Source: Candidatus Omnitrophota bacterium (lineage in GTDB: Bacteria > Omnitrophota > Gorgyraeia > JABMQH01). Taken from it: a stretch of 19,884 nucleotides of DNA. The DNA lies in contig JAPLLL010000008.1 of NCBI GenBank assembly GCA_026387595.1, positions 1-19,884 on the forward strand. Direction: 5' to 3'. Of the stretch, positions 6,786 to 14,964 are shown one piece after another. Each line of letters begins with the position of its first letter. Positions within the stretch are counted from its first letter, which is position 1. The notes beneath the pieces were generated by a model. That model had not been told where the DNA came from. It ran no database searches and saw nothing but the letters and a program-made list of their open reading frames with translations. Position numbers and translations under genes: made by a program.

Positions 6786-7515
6786 AGTATTTCATAATAT
6801 TTATTCTGTACCATATTGCCATCGTGTCTATCCATGTGTCAAAAACGGACCTTATCCCGACCCTGCCCCAGTGACCGCGTTGAAAACTCATTACGACCGG
6901 CGCCTCTGCGATCTTATATCCAAAATGGCGCGCCAGCACTAATATTTCCAAGTCATAGGCAAACTTTTTAACCAGTATCTTAGGCAGCACCTTCTCAAGG
7001 ACCACGCGCTTGAAAAGTTTAAGCCCCGTCTGCGTATCCCTGATCGGCAGCCCAAATAATACTTTTACCAGAAAAAAATACACGCCGCTGACTACCCTTC
7101 TGTGCCAGGGGTATTCTAACTTTGAATTCGGGTGCCGTTTTGAGCCTATAACTACATCCACCTCGTCCAACCGCATGATATCAAAAAAAGTTTGTACCTG
7201 GATAGGATGCAGGTCCATATCTGAGTCTAAAAAGACTATATACGCCCCTTTTGTATGGCGGAAGCCTTTTTTCAGGGCCCTGCCCTTGCCGTAATTTTCT
7301 TTGTTCTGGATAACGGCCACATTTTTAAATTGGGCAGCTGCTCTGTTGGCCTCGGTATAGGTATCATCATCGCTACCGTCGTCCACAATAACAATCTCAT
7401 AATCGCACCCAAACTCCTCAAAGGTCTTGACTGTCTCAGCCACATTATTAAAAATGTGCTTGCCCTCATTGTGCGCAGGCATAATTATTGATATGGTTTC
7501 AGTTAAAAATTTCAT
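6775..7515 (-). CDS. DPM1-like GT2 glycosyltransferase (polyprenyl-phosphate sugar synthase-like)
   Basis: This 246-residue soluble GT2 protein starts TISIIMPAHNEGKHI. It has VDDGSDDDT at 45-52, NYGKGRALKKGF at 74-85, the metal motif LDSDMD (D97, D99) and RDTQTGLKLF later on. This pattern is typical of dolichyl- or polyprenyl-phosphate mannose/glucose synthases, which make a lipid-phosphate sugar donor, but some relatives add sugars directly to lipid-linked glycans. The C-terminal RGHWGRVGIRS stretch fits the same subfamily. No membrane segment is obvious. Its ATG overlaps the flippase stop (ATGA), and it overlaps the next GT2 by 11 bp. A lipid-phosphate product could feed periplasmic side-chain addition, but this is inference. 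Confidence 0.88.
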   Translation of the reverse strand: MKFLTETISIIMPAHNEGKHIFNNVAETVKTFEEFGCDYEIVIVDDGSDDDTYTEANRAAAQFKNVAVIQNKENYGKGRALKKGFRHTKGAYIVFLDSDMDLHPIQVQTFFDIMRLDEVDVVIGSKRHPNSKLEYPWHRRVVSGVYFFLVKVLFGLPIRDTQTGLKLFKRVVLEKVLPKILVKKFAYDLEILVLARHFGYKIAEAPVVMSFQRGHWGRVGIRSVFDTWIDTMAIWYRINIMKYYDE

Positions 7516-8750
7516 GTGCTCTTTTGCGGTTTTAACGCCGACCTTAGGTTCAGGCCGAACAGTATTACGCTGTTAACAAGCATTATGGATAAGACTTGCG
7601 CCAGTGAAGCATGAAATGCTGAAATTAAAACTATCTGCAGCAGGCTTAGCAAGACCAGACTTTTCAAAAATTTAAAATTAGAGGTTGAAAGCTGATACAA
7701 CAGCAGCATTCCTATTAAAGAGAAAAACGTCATTGTTACGCTAAACAACCGTCCTAAAAGTATTATCTGATCGTTTATCTTGCTTGTTAGAACACCTAAA
7801 ATAAATTCTGGAAAGAGATTGTACGTAATTACAACCGTTAAACATAAAAGCGCGCCATATTTAAGCCCCTGTAGCAATAGGTGACGTGATTCCTTTTGTT
7901 GGGCGTGAAGGCCAGAAGCGCTCGGGAACATTACGAGCGGGATAGCGCTTGGGATAAACAATACTATTTTCCCTATAATCTGAGCCACCGAATAATGCCC
8001 CGCATCAGCCGAAGAGAAAAAGTGTTTAACCAGTATAACGTCCATATTTGTAAGTACTGCAACGCAACCAAGTGTGATCATAGCTGGAATAACAAACCCG
8101 TATTTTTCTTTTAGATTAATTGCTAATCTCGGTTGATGCGCGTAAAAGATCACGCCTAACGGCAAAAAACATATCAGCATGGTAATGACCTGCGCGGCAA
8201 CGTAGCCGGTTAATGCACCTGTTACTCCCCATCCTAATGATAAAAATAAAAAAACAAATGACAATTTGAATATACCGCCGGATGCCGCGATAGCGCTAAC
8301 CCATGTGAACCTTTCAAATCCCTGAAGCCCGCTTTGCGGCACGATAGCGATTATAGCGCAGAATAGCAATGCCCCTGTAAGATATACCGGCAGGGTCGAG
8401 TCCAGCTGGAGGTAATTTTGGAGATTATTCCCAAAAAGAAAATATAACAGTAAAAACGACGCGGCGACAAAAAACATATGCCTCAGCATGATAAAAAGGA
8501 ATAAATCCGCTTCTTTTTTTTGCCCGAGGCTATTATGCGCGGCTGTAAACTTAACGATCATCGTATTTATGGCGCTTATCGGCAGCGCAATGATCATGAA
8601 CATTGACAGAAGGGAATTGAACGCGCCGTAGCCCGAAACGCTTAAATTTTTTACTACCAGTATCTGGCATAAAAGATTCGCGCTGTTCCCCAGGGCAGTG
8701 CCAAAAAACATTAACACATTATTTTTCAAGAACTTATCCTTAAGGATCAT
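7512..8750 (-). CDS. Wzx-like oligosaccharide flippase (MOP superfamily)
   Basis: This 412-residue protein is strongly hydrophobic along its length, consistent with about 12 membrane helices. The N-terminus (LKNNVLMFFGTALGNSANLL then KNLSVSGYGAFNSLLS) is typical of the polysaccharide biosynthesis/flippase family, with the conserved GxYG near 40. A second half begins around 210 with MITLGCVAVLTNMDVILVKHF, similar to the repeat boundary in Wzx and MurJ relatives. The expected role is moving lipid-linked glycan units across the inner membrane. It is the first gene after the LexA-like protein, 25 bp downstream of it, and it overlaps the GT2 by ATGA. The Shine-Dalgarno sequence is poor: GGAG lies 12 bases from the ATG. 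Confidence 0.9.
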   Translation of the reverse strand: MILKDKFLKNNVLMFFGTALGNSANLLCQILVVKNLSVSGYGAFNSLLSMFMIIALPISAINTMIVKFTAAHNSLGQKKEADLFLFIMLRHMFFVAASFLLLYFLFGNNLQNYLQLDSTLPVYLTGALLFCAIIAIVPQSGLQGFERFTWVSAIAASGGIFKLSFVFLFLSLGWGVTGALTGYVAAQVITMLICFLPLGVIFYAHQPRLAINLKEKYGFVIPAMITLGCVAVLTNMDVILVKHFFSSADAGHYSVAQIIGKIVLFIPSAIPLVMFPSASGLHAQQKESRHLLLQGLKYGALLCLTVVITYNLFPEFILGVLTSKINDQIILLGRLFSVTMTFFSLIGMLLLYQLSTSNFKFLKSLVLLSLLQIVLISAFHASLAQVLSIMLVNSVILFGLNLRSALKPQKST

Positions 8751-8765
8751 TAGAAAGAAAACTCC

Positions 8766-8782
8766 ATTATATAGTCTATATA
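8766..8782 (-). promoter_or_regulatory. 15-bp palindrome with TATAAT upstream of the flippase
   Basis: TATATAG-T-CTATATA (8768-8782) is a perfect 7-1-7 palindrome covering the stop of the LexA-like gene. On the minus strand TATAAT (8771-8766) overlaps it, but the -35 position reads CAAGAT, a poor match. It could be an operator for the adjacent winged-helix protein or simply AT-rich sequence. Confidence 0.35.
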
Positions 8783-8997
8783 TTGTTGATCTTGATCCCG
8801 CGGTGTTTGTTAAGCTCGCGTTTTATGAACCCCTTTTTCTCAAGGACGAGCAGTTTATCCACCGCCGCCTTATAACAGTTCATCTGGCAGCCTTCCTGCA
8901 CTTCGCGAATGAGCGGCGAGACGCTGTTTTTTTCGATGTAGCTCTTTATATAATTGAGCACATCGCTTTGTTTGGTGGTTAAGGCCATTGCTTTCAT
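8776..8997 (-). CDS. Small LexA-like winged-helix DNA-binding protein
   Basis: The product has 73 residues from ATG 8997, which is chosen because GGAGG ends 5 bases upstream. The GTG at 9003 overlaps that GGAGG. The sequence MALTTKQSDVLNYIKSYIEK, then SVSPLIREVQEGC, LLVLEKKGFIKRE and RGIKI, matches the N-terminal winged helix of LexA almost end to end (compare LTARQQEVFDLI and RGIRLL in E. coli LexA). The S24 autocleavage domain is missing, so it cannot self-cleave like LexA. It is probably a local transcription regulator of this operon, perhaps acting at the palindrome just downstream or the inverted repeat over its own ribosome site. Phage-like or degenerate LexA fragments are alternatives, but the intact start and Shine-Dalgarno sequence argue for a functional gene. 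Confidence 0.8.
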   Translation of the reverse strand: MKAMALTTKQSDVLNYIKSYIEKNSVSPLIREVQEGCQMNCYKAAVDKLLVLEKKGFIKRELNKHRGIKINNI

Positions 8998-9006
8998 ATA
9001 CACCTC

Positions 9007-9039
9007 CGATTTTTCTAGGTTTTTCTCCAGTAAAAATCG
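9007..9039 (-). promoter_or_regulatory. Inverted repeat reaching the ribosome site of the LexA-like gene
   Basis: CGATTTTT (9007-9014) and AAAAATCG (9032-9039) are perfect 8-base inverted arms 17 bases apart. In the minus-strand RNA the 3' arm ends on the first G of GGAGG, immediately before the start. The site could be an autoregulatory operator or a weak RNA hairpin. The stem is AT-rich. Confidence 0.35.
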
Positions 9040-9071
9040 TCCCGAGTCCTTGGGTTTTTCATGCAGGACGA
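9032..9071 (-). terminator. Weak intrinsic-terminator-like hairpin after the transferase fusion gene
   Basis: On the minus strand TCGTCC (9071-9066) pairs with GGACGA (9042-9037), followed directly by TTTTT (9036-9032). It lies 10 bp after the stop of the upstream gene. The stem is only 6 bp with a 23-base loop, so termination would be partial at best. Confidence 0.3.
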
Positions 9072-9081
9072 GGGGCTATTT

Positions 9082-10887
9082 TTATTCTTTTTGACTTTCT
9101 GTTTCCAACGATATCATTTTCGAGACTTCCTTAAAGGTAATACCAAGCCGTTTACAGGTTTCCTGTACTTCCTGCCGTCTTTTGCGGCCAGATGGCGTAA
9201 TGGCTATCAGGATTTCGTCAATTTTATATTTACGCACCAATTTCTCCAGATCATCCCCCTTGCCCAGGACCCTTACCCCATGGATGATCTTTTCCAACTT
9301 AACCTCATCATCATCAACAAAGCCTATGGGTTTATATCCAAGCACCCTGTTCTGGCGTATTTCCCTAAGCAACAGTTCTCCGGCATCTCCTGCGCCGAAA
9401 ATAAGGGCCCGCTTACCTGTGGTCCTGATATTTATAAAGAATTCCTTATAAAGGCGGAACAGCATCCTTACGCTGCACACTAAGACAAATGTAATAAACC
9501 AGTCAATAATAAAGATCGCCCGCGAATAGTTCTGAAACCGGAATAAAAATATCACGCCCATAACAGTCATCACGGAGCCTACCAGGGTGGCCTTGAAAAT
9601 CGCTATTAAATCATAGATCCCCACGTACCGCCACACGCCGCGGTACAGGCCAAAAGAATAGAACGTGAGGAATTTTATGATCAACACCAACGGCAGCGAT
9701 TCTAATACAAGCGCAGTATTGGCTGCGCTCAGCGCGCCTTCATATCTCAACAAAAACGCGGAAATATACGAAATCGATATTATTACAAAATCGAATACAA
9801 CCTCTATTATCCTGCGCTTATCCGGGATAAAACCGTTCAGCATAAGCTGTCCGTTAAGCTTCTTCCTCTTTTCCAGACTCGCCGCTTCAGCAGATGAGTA
9901 CACCTTTACCTCCGTGCCCAAAAATACTCCGAATATAAAAAGCGCTATTAGTATTACCACTAGAACAATTGACACAATAATAAAATCCATCTGCAAATAC
10001 ATTATCGAACCTAAGCCGCAAATAAGACTTATCGCATATAAAAATAAAACCGCTTTTTTCTCGGAAAGCCCCAGGGCAACAAGACGGTGCGAAGAATGAT
10101 CCTTGCCGCCCTGAGAGATTGCCCTGTTATTGACCAAACGCGCCAGCGTCACAAGGGTCGTGTCGAATATAGGAACCGCCAAGATAAGGGCAGGTATCAC
10201 CATGGTAAGCATAAAACCTGATTTTCCTTCGCGCGCTCCCATAAGCGCGATCGCGCCCAGCGAATAACCCAAGAACATGCTTCCGCAATCCCCCATAAAA
10301 ATCTTTGCGGGATTGAAATTGTACCGTAAAAATCCAAGCGCCGCCCCCAGCAAAAGCGCCGCTAGTACCGTGGTTTGGATATTTCCGTTCAGAAAGGAAT
10401 GAATTCCGAGCATCAGGGCTGAGATAGACGCTATCCCCGCACAAAGCCCATCCATATTATCCAAGAGGTTAAAGGCATTAATACTGCCCACCAACCAAAA
10501 TATCGTTAGCGGAATATTTATCAACGGCGATGAAGAAATGTTAAAACTGATACCAAATAGAATAGCTACACACGCAACTATTATTTGGCCAATTAATTTA
10601 GTATCCGATTTTACCTGGATCACATCATCTACAAGCCCTAACCAGAATATTCCGAGCGCTCCAAAAATAAACCCAAAAAATTTCAAATTATAAATGCCGA
10701 AGACCAGCGCAGAAATTAAAAATGACACGAATATCGCGATGCCGCCTAAAGTTGCAATAACGCGGCGACGCCACCTGTCCTGCTTGGGGTGTACGACAAA
10801 TCTATATTTTATGGCGTATTTTCTCACCAGCGGCGTAAGCGCCAGTGACAACAAAATTGACGCAAAAAATGACAGTGCGTATCTCAT
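9082..10887 (-). CDS. WecA/MraY-type polyprenyl-P N-acetylhexosamine-1-P transferase fused to CapD/PglF N-terminal region
   Basis: This is a 601-residue membrane protein. Residues 1-325 are a PNPT transferase, which moves a HexNAc-1-phosphate from a UDP-sugar to undecaprenyl phosphate and starts glycan assembly. Visible motifs are LVDDV (D87, D88), AFNLLDNMDGLCAG (138-151), FMGDCGSMFLG (197-207) and HSSH (H264, H267). Residues 355-480 add four further hydrophobic segments with GLYRGVWRYVG, typical of CapD/PglF dehydratases. Residues 491-600 are a Rossmann CoA-binding-like domain (IFGAGDAGE at 496-504, GFVDDD). The catalytic SDR domain that should follow is absent, and the chain ends normally at SLETESQKE. 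The ATG overlaps the stop of a separate SDR gene (ATGA), so a split arrangement is possible. It is the only initiating transferase seen in this cluster. Confidence 0.9.
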   Translation of the reverse strand: MRYALSFFASILLSLALTPLVRKYAIKYRFVVHPKQDRWRRRVIATLGGIAIFVSFLISALVFGIYNLKFFGFIFGALGIFWLGLVDDVIQVKSDTKLIGQIIVACVAILFGISFNISSSPLINIPLTIFWLVGSINAFNLLDNMDGLCAGIASISALMLGIHSFLNGNIQTTVLAALLLGAALGFLRYNFNPAKIFMGDCGSMFLGYSLGAIALMGAREGKSGFMLTMVIPALILAVPIFDTTLVTLARLVNNRAISQGGKDHSSHRLVALGLSEKKAVLFLYAISLICGLGSIMYLQMDFIIVSIVLVVILIALFIFGVFLGTEVKVYSSAEAASLEKRKKLNGQLMLNGFIPDKRRIIEVVFDFVIISISYISAFLLRYEGALSAANTALVLESLPLVLIIKFLTFYSFGLYRGVWRYVGIYDLIAIFKATLVGSVMTVMGVIFLFRFQNYSRAIFIIDWFITFVLVCSVRMLFRLYKEFFINIRTTGKRALIFGAGDAGELLLREIRQNRVLGYKPIGFVDDDEVKLEKIIHGVRVLGKGDDLEKLVRKYKIDEILIAITPSGRKRRQEVQETCKRLGITFKEVSKMISLETESQKE

Positions 10888-11843
10888 TTTTTAAAGTACT
10901 CTATTATTTCCGATATGATCTCATCAAGCGTAAATGTAGGCCTATACCCGATCAATTTTTTTATCTTCGATATGTTGGGCGTACGCCGCCGCATATCTTC
11001 AAAGCCATCGCCGTAGGCCTCCTCATAGGAAATGTGCGTTATTCCCGAATTGCTGTCGGTTATTTTTTTTACCTTTTTCGCAAGATCATTCATGCTTATC
11101 TCGTCTTCGCTGCCGATGTTAAAAACATCGCCTATTGCCTTAGGGTTTTTCATCAGTTCAATCATCGCCCCCACAGCGTCCTTTACGTGCGCAAAGCACC
11201 TTGTTTGCTTCCCGTCCCCATAAATAATTATGGGTTTACTTAACAAGGCGCTTTCCACAAACTTTGGCAGCACCATTCCGTACGCACCCGTTTGTTTTGG
11301 GCCTACCGTATTAAATAACCTAACAATAACAACGGGCAATTTTTTTTCCACATAGTAAGCAAAGGCCAAAAATTCATCTATCGTCTTGGAAGACGCATAT
11401 GCCCATCTCCATTTCCTGATCGGCCCCAGCACTCTATTGTCATCCTCTTTCAATGTATGTTTTATATGGTTTCCATAGATCTCGGAAGTGGACGTAATGA
11501 GGATTTTCTTTTTATACATGTTTGCAAGTTTCAAAACCGCCGCCGTGCCGGTCACATTTGTCTCTATGGTTTCAAGCGGCTTATCCATTATCAGTTTCAC
11601 GCCTACTGCCGCGGCAAGGTGGTAAATATGATCGCAGTCCTTAATGAGCCCGTCCATTATTTCTTCGTTCAGTATCGTATCAATTGTATAACTGAAATCC
11701 GGGTTCCCGACCATATGCTCGATATTGCCAAGGCTGCCGGTTGAAAGGTTATCCACAACATGGACTTTATCTCCCCGTTTAAGCAAGGCCTCGGCCAGAT
11801 GCGAACCTATAAACCCCGCGCCGCCAGTAATTAAAATTTTCAT
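10884..11843 (-). CDS. NAD-dependent nucleotide-sugar epimerase/dehydratase (extended SDR)
   Basis: This 319-residue extended SDR has GGAGFIGS at 7-14, D31 for NAD binding, HLAAAVGV at 75-82, TSTSEIYG at 117-124 and the catalytic YASSK (Y149, K153). RLFNTVGPKQTG, YGDGKQTRCFAHVKDAV and FNIGSEDE are nucleotide-sugar-binding elements. The Glu in STSE recalls UDP-glucuronate decarboxylases (UDP-xylose synthase) and ArnA-like enzymes, while classical GalE proteins usually have another residue there. The exact product is uncertain (UDP-xylose, UDP-galactose or other). It overlaps its neighbours by ATGA on both sides, between a GT4 and the initiating transferase fusion. It should supply a sugar donor to this cluster. 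Confidence 0.9.
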   Translation of the reverse strand: MKILITGGAGFIGSHLAEALLKRGDKVHVVDNLSTGSLGNIEHMVGNPDFSYTIDTILNEEIMDGLIKDCDHIYHLAAAVGVKLIMDKPLETIETNVTGTAAVLKLANMYKKKILITSTSEIYGNHIKHTLKEDDNRVLGPIRKWRWAYASSKTIDEFLAFAYYVEKKLPVVIVRLFNTVGPKQTGAYGMVLPKFVESALLSKPIIIYGDGKQTRCFAHVKDAVGAMIELMKNPKAIGDVFNIGSEDEISMNDLAKKVKKITDSNSGITHISYEEAYGDGFEDMRRRTPNISKIKKLIGYRPTFTLDEIISEIIEYFKK

Positions 11844-13036
11844 TTTCTTTGATCCCCCTTACTTATCCCTTTCGTTTCTAATAATTGTTTGTATAGATTT
11901 TTCATATCACGTATCAACCGCTCTTTTGAATATGCCGCACAGACATGACCGCTTGCACTCTCGCCTAACCTTCGTCTTAATGGCTCGTCGCTTAACAATC
12001 GTAAGACCGCTTCTTTCAGGAGAAAAGCATTGTTTGATTCAACCAATAAACCTGTTTTTTCGTGCTCCACCAGGTTCGGGACGCCCCCGACAGCGGTGGC
12101 CACAACCGGTCTTTTTGCAGCCATGGCCTCTATCAATGAGAGAGGTGTACCCTCATTTAATGATGTCAATACCACAATATCCAGGTCGGCATAAATACGC
12201 GGCATGTCCTGCCTCCATCCTAAAAAGAGAAGTAAATCTGTTATCCCCAGTTTATCCGCATAATTTACCAGATCGCTCCGCAACTCCCCGTCCCCAACAA
12301 TCAAAAACCTTATCTTAAGCCCGGGTACCTCTTTTTTTAAAAATCTTACAGCGTCAAAAAACAGCATGTGGTTTTTAATGGGCGCCAGTCTGCCTACAAT
12401 GCCGGCCAACAATGTATCCTGCCCTATGCCAAGCTCTCTTTTTAGCTCGCCCTTCATCTTGTCCGCGTTTCTAAACTGCTCCAGATCAAGGCCAAGCCGG
12501 ATTACCGATGTTTTGGATCTATCCGCAATTTTGAAATTGTCGCATATATCTTCTTTTATAATATCGCTTACAACGATAATGCGGTCCGTGAACCTGGCAA
12601 ATATCTTCTCTATGAGAATAAATGCTTTTGTCGTGACCGGGCTAAAATAATCATGAAAAACATGGCCGTGAAAACTGTGTACCTTAACCGGTACGCCGTT
12701 TAATATAGCGGCACACCTGCCAAGCACGCCCGCCTTGGCGGTATGGGTGTGAACAATAGCGGGCCTTTCTTTTCTTATTAGCATAAACAGTTTCCACAAT
12801 GCCACAATATCCGCCCATGGACGTATATTTCTGCCAAGCTCCGGTATGACTGCCACGTTCAGCCTTTTTTCGCCGGCTAGACACGTCATATCGCCTTCGC
12901 GGGCTTCAGGTAAACCTGTTACCAGACAGGTATCAAAACCATCGCGGTCCAGGCCCTCGTTTAACAAAACAGCGTGTATTGCCGGCCCTCCTATGTTGAG
13001 TCGCGCTATGATCCGCATTACTTTTATCTTTTCCAT
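11840..13036 (-). CDS. GT4 family glycosyltransferase
   Basis: This 398-residue GT-B enzyme has an N-terminal acceptor half (MRIIARLNIGGPAIHAVLL, and IVHTHTAKAGVLGR at 94-107) and a C-terminal nucleotide-sugar half (GIVGRLAPIKNH at 212-223, FLIVGDGEL). The EX7E signature is EGTPLSLIE (E295 to E303), followed by AMAAKRPVVATAVGGVPNLV. It probably adds one sugar to the lipid-linked intermediate on the cytoplasmic face. The donor is not predictable. It begins 10 bp after asnB and ends in an ATGA overlap with the epimerase. The ribosome site is weak, which fits coupling in a packed operon. Confidence 0.9.
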   Translation of the reverse strand: MEKIKVMRIIARLNIGGPAIHAVLLNEGLDRDGFDTCLVTGLPEAREGDMTCLAGEKRLNVAVIPELGRNIRPWADIVALWKLFMLIRKERPAIVHTHTAKAGVLGRCAAILNGVPVKVHSFHGHVFHDYFSPVTTKAFILIEKIFARFTDRIIVVSDIIKEDICDNFKIADRSKTSVIRLGLDLEQFRNADKMKGELKRELGIGQDTLLAGIVGRLAPIKNHMLFFDAVRFLKKEVPGLKIRFLIVGDGELRSDLVNYADKLGITDLLLFLGWRQDMPRIYADLDIVVLTSLNEGTPLSLIEAMAAKRPVVATAVGGVPNLVEHEKTGLLVESNNAFLLKEAVLRLLSDEPLRRRLGESASGHVCAAYSKERLIRDMKNLYKQLLETKGISKGDQRK

Positions 13037-13046
13037 TAAAGTCCGT

Positions 13047-14954
13047 TTACGCCGTAATATCCTTATCTATAAAAATCCTGTGCCAGAGTTCCAGGTTCAA
13101 TAAACTCCAAATATGGGCGCCGTGGTTGGCCCTGCCGCTTGAATGCTCATCTAAAAGGCGCCTTAACATGCTCTCCTTGAAGTAATTTCGCCTTATGCTT
13201 TCCGGGCTTAATAAAATTTCGCGGGCATAATCCTTAAGCTCCGTGCGGAACCATTTATCCCTTGGTATGCCAAAACCCATTTTTTGTCTTGCAAGGATCT
13301 CTTTTGGTAAAATATCAGCCATAGATTTTTTAAGAAGGTACTTTAATTTTATACCTTTTATCTTTATACCGCTCGGGATAGACGCGGCAAATTCCATCAC
13401 TTTATGGTCAAGGAACGGCGAGCGCGCTTCCAGCGAATTTGCCATGGTGGCAATATCCATTTTGACTATCAGGTCATCCAGGAGGTTTGTCATTATATCA
13501 ACAAGCATCACGCTATCCACAATATCTGCTGTTCCATATTTCGTAAACATAGCGTTTAAATATGCGAAAGAATTTTTTCCGTTTAATTCGCGTTTAAACT
13601 CGTCCGTAAATAAGCTTTCTTTTTCGAAATCCCGGAAAATGCTCACCCAGTTGTAATGCCTTTCCTGATATTGCCGAGAGGCCATGAGGATAAATCTTTT
13701 CAATCTGGGCAGAAATGTATTTGGCGGAAGTGAATCCGGTATCATCTTTGGAATGCTTCCCATAACAGTATTCCTTATGGCTGGGGGGAGTTTGCGGAAT
13801 AATTCGGCGTAGCGAGCCGCCATAAACCGTTCATATCCGCCGAAATCTTCATCGCCGCCGTCTCCATTCAGAGCTACTTTTACTTCCTGCCGTGTCATCT
13901 TCGCCACATAGTAACTCGGCAGTGCCGAGGAATCCGCGTACGGCTCGTCATAATGCCAGACAAGTGTAGGCAACAACTCTATTGCATGCGGCTTGACTAT
14001 ATATTCGTGGTGCTCCGTATTAAATCTTTTAGCTACAATCCGGGCATATTTTAATTCGCTGTAATCCGCTTCATCGAAACCTATGGAAAATGTCTTCACC
14101 TTTCCGGCATTTATTTTGGTCATCAGGTATACGATGGTACTTGAATCCATCCCTCCGCTCAGGAAAACTCCTAAGGGCACATCACTCACAAGCCTTAGCC
14201 GGGTTGCCTCCTCTAACAAGTCTTTGATCTTATCGCAATATTCGTTCTCGCCAAGATTAATCTTTTTCGAAAAATCCAGCTGCCAGTATTTTCCCAGTTT
14301 TATATTGCCCTTTTCGAAAATCATGAAGCAGGCAGGCGGCAATTTCCTGATCCCCGCGAACATTGATTCAGGGGTCGGAGTATAGCCGTACGTTAAATAG
14401 TCTGTTATAGCGCTTCTATTGACCTCCCTCGGCACTTCCGGGTCTTCTAAAAGCGCCTTGATCTCCGAAGCGAATATCAGCGTGCCACTTTTATAGAAAT
14501 AAACAAATGGTTTCTTGCCTATCCGGTCCCGGGCGGCAAAAAGGCGCTCTTTTTTCTCGTCCCATACGGCAAATGCGAACGGCCCTCTTAGGTCCGCGAG
14601 GCAATCTATTCCTTTTTCCTCATATAGATGCAAAACTACCTCTGTATCTGTATGAGATTTAAAACGATGCCCTTTTGCTTCTAATATTTTACGAAGCTCC
14701 AAAAAGTTATAAATCTCCCCGTTCAACACTATCCATATGGTCCCATCCTCATTGCTCATAGGCTGGTGACCTGCCGTCGAAAGGTCAATAATACTCAATC
14801 TCCTATGCCCCAATCCCACCTTTAACTGGCGACTGATATATACCCCTTCATCATCCGGCCCGCGGTGTACAAGCGTACTGCACATCTTTCTGATAAGCTC
14901 TTCGCTTATGCTGCTGCTATTATTTAATGTGACTTTCCCGCATATCCCACACAT
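13047..14954 (-). CDS. asnB: AsnB-type glutamine-hydrolysing asparagine synthase
   Basis: This 635-residue protein is full length for the family. The N-terminal class II glutaminase has the nucleophile Cys2 (MCGICGKV), LGHRRLSIIDLSTAGHQPM, LNGEIYN and TDTEVVLHLY. The C-terminal synthetase has the PP-loop SGGMDSS (266-272), with ALNGDGGDEDFGGYER later and EARSPFLDHKVMEFAA near the end. Such genes occur often in capsule and O-antigen clusters, where they are thought to amidate uronic acids, although a housekeeping asparagine synthase cannot be excluded. Context favours a glycan-tailoring role. It starts 10 bp after the C1 peptidase gene with a weak GGAT ribosome site and ends 10 bp before a GT4 gene. 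Confidence 0.92.
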   Translation of the reverse strand: MCGICGKVTLNNSSSISEELIRKMCSTLVHRGPDDEGVYISRQLKVGLGHRRLSIIDLSTAGHQPMSNEDGTIWIVLNGEIYNFLELRKILEAKGHRFKSHTDTEVVLHLYEEKGIDCLADLRGPFAFAVWDEKKERLFAARDRIGKKPFVYFYKSGTLIFASEIKALLEDPEVPREVNRSAITDYLTYGYTPTPESMFAGIRKLPPACFMIFEKGNIKLGKYWQLDFSKKINLGENEYCDKIKDLLEEATRLRLVSDVPLGVFLSGGMDSSTIVYLMTKINAGKVKTFSIGFDEADYSELKYARIVAKRFNTEHHEYIVKPHAIELLPTLVWHYDEPYADSSALPSYYVAKMTRQEVKVALNGDGGDEDFGGYERFMAARYAELFRKLPPAIRNTVMGSIPKMIPDSLPPNTFLPRLKRFILMASRQYQERHYNWVSIFRDFEKESLFTDEFKRELNGKNSFAYLNAMFTKYGTADIVDSVMLVDIMTNLLDDLIVKMDIATMANSLEARSPFLDHKVMEFAASIPSGIKIKGIKLKYLLKKSMADILPKEILARQKMGFGIPRDKWFRTELKDYAREILLSPESIRRNYFKESMLRRLLDEHSSGRANHGAHIWSLLNLELWHRIFIDKDITA

Positions 14955-14964
14955 GTCAGATCCA

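Noticed and set aside
8776..9003. SOS repressor LexA
   Set aside because: Only the winged-helix part is present and no S24 peptidase domain follows in any frame.
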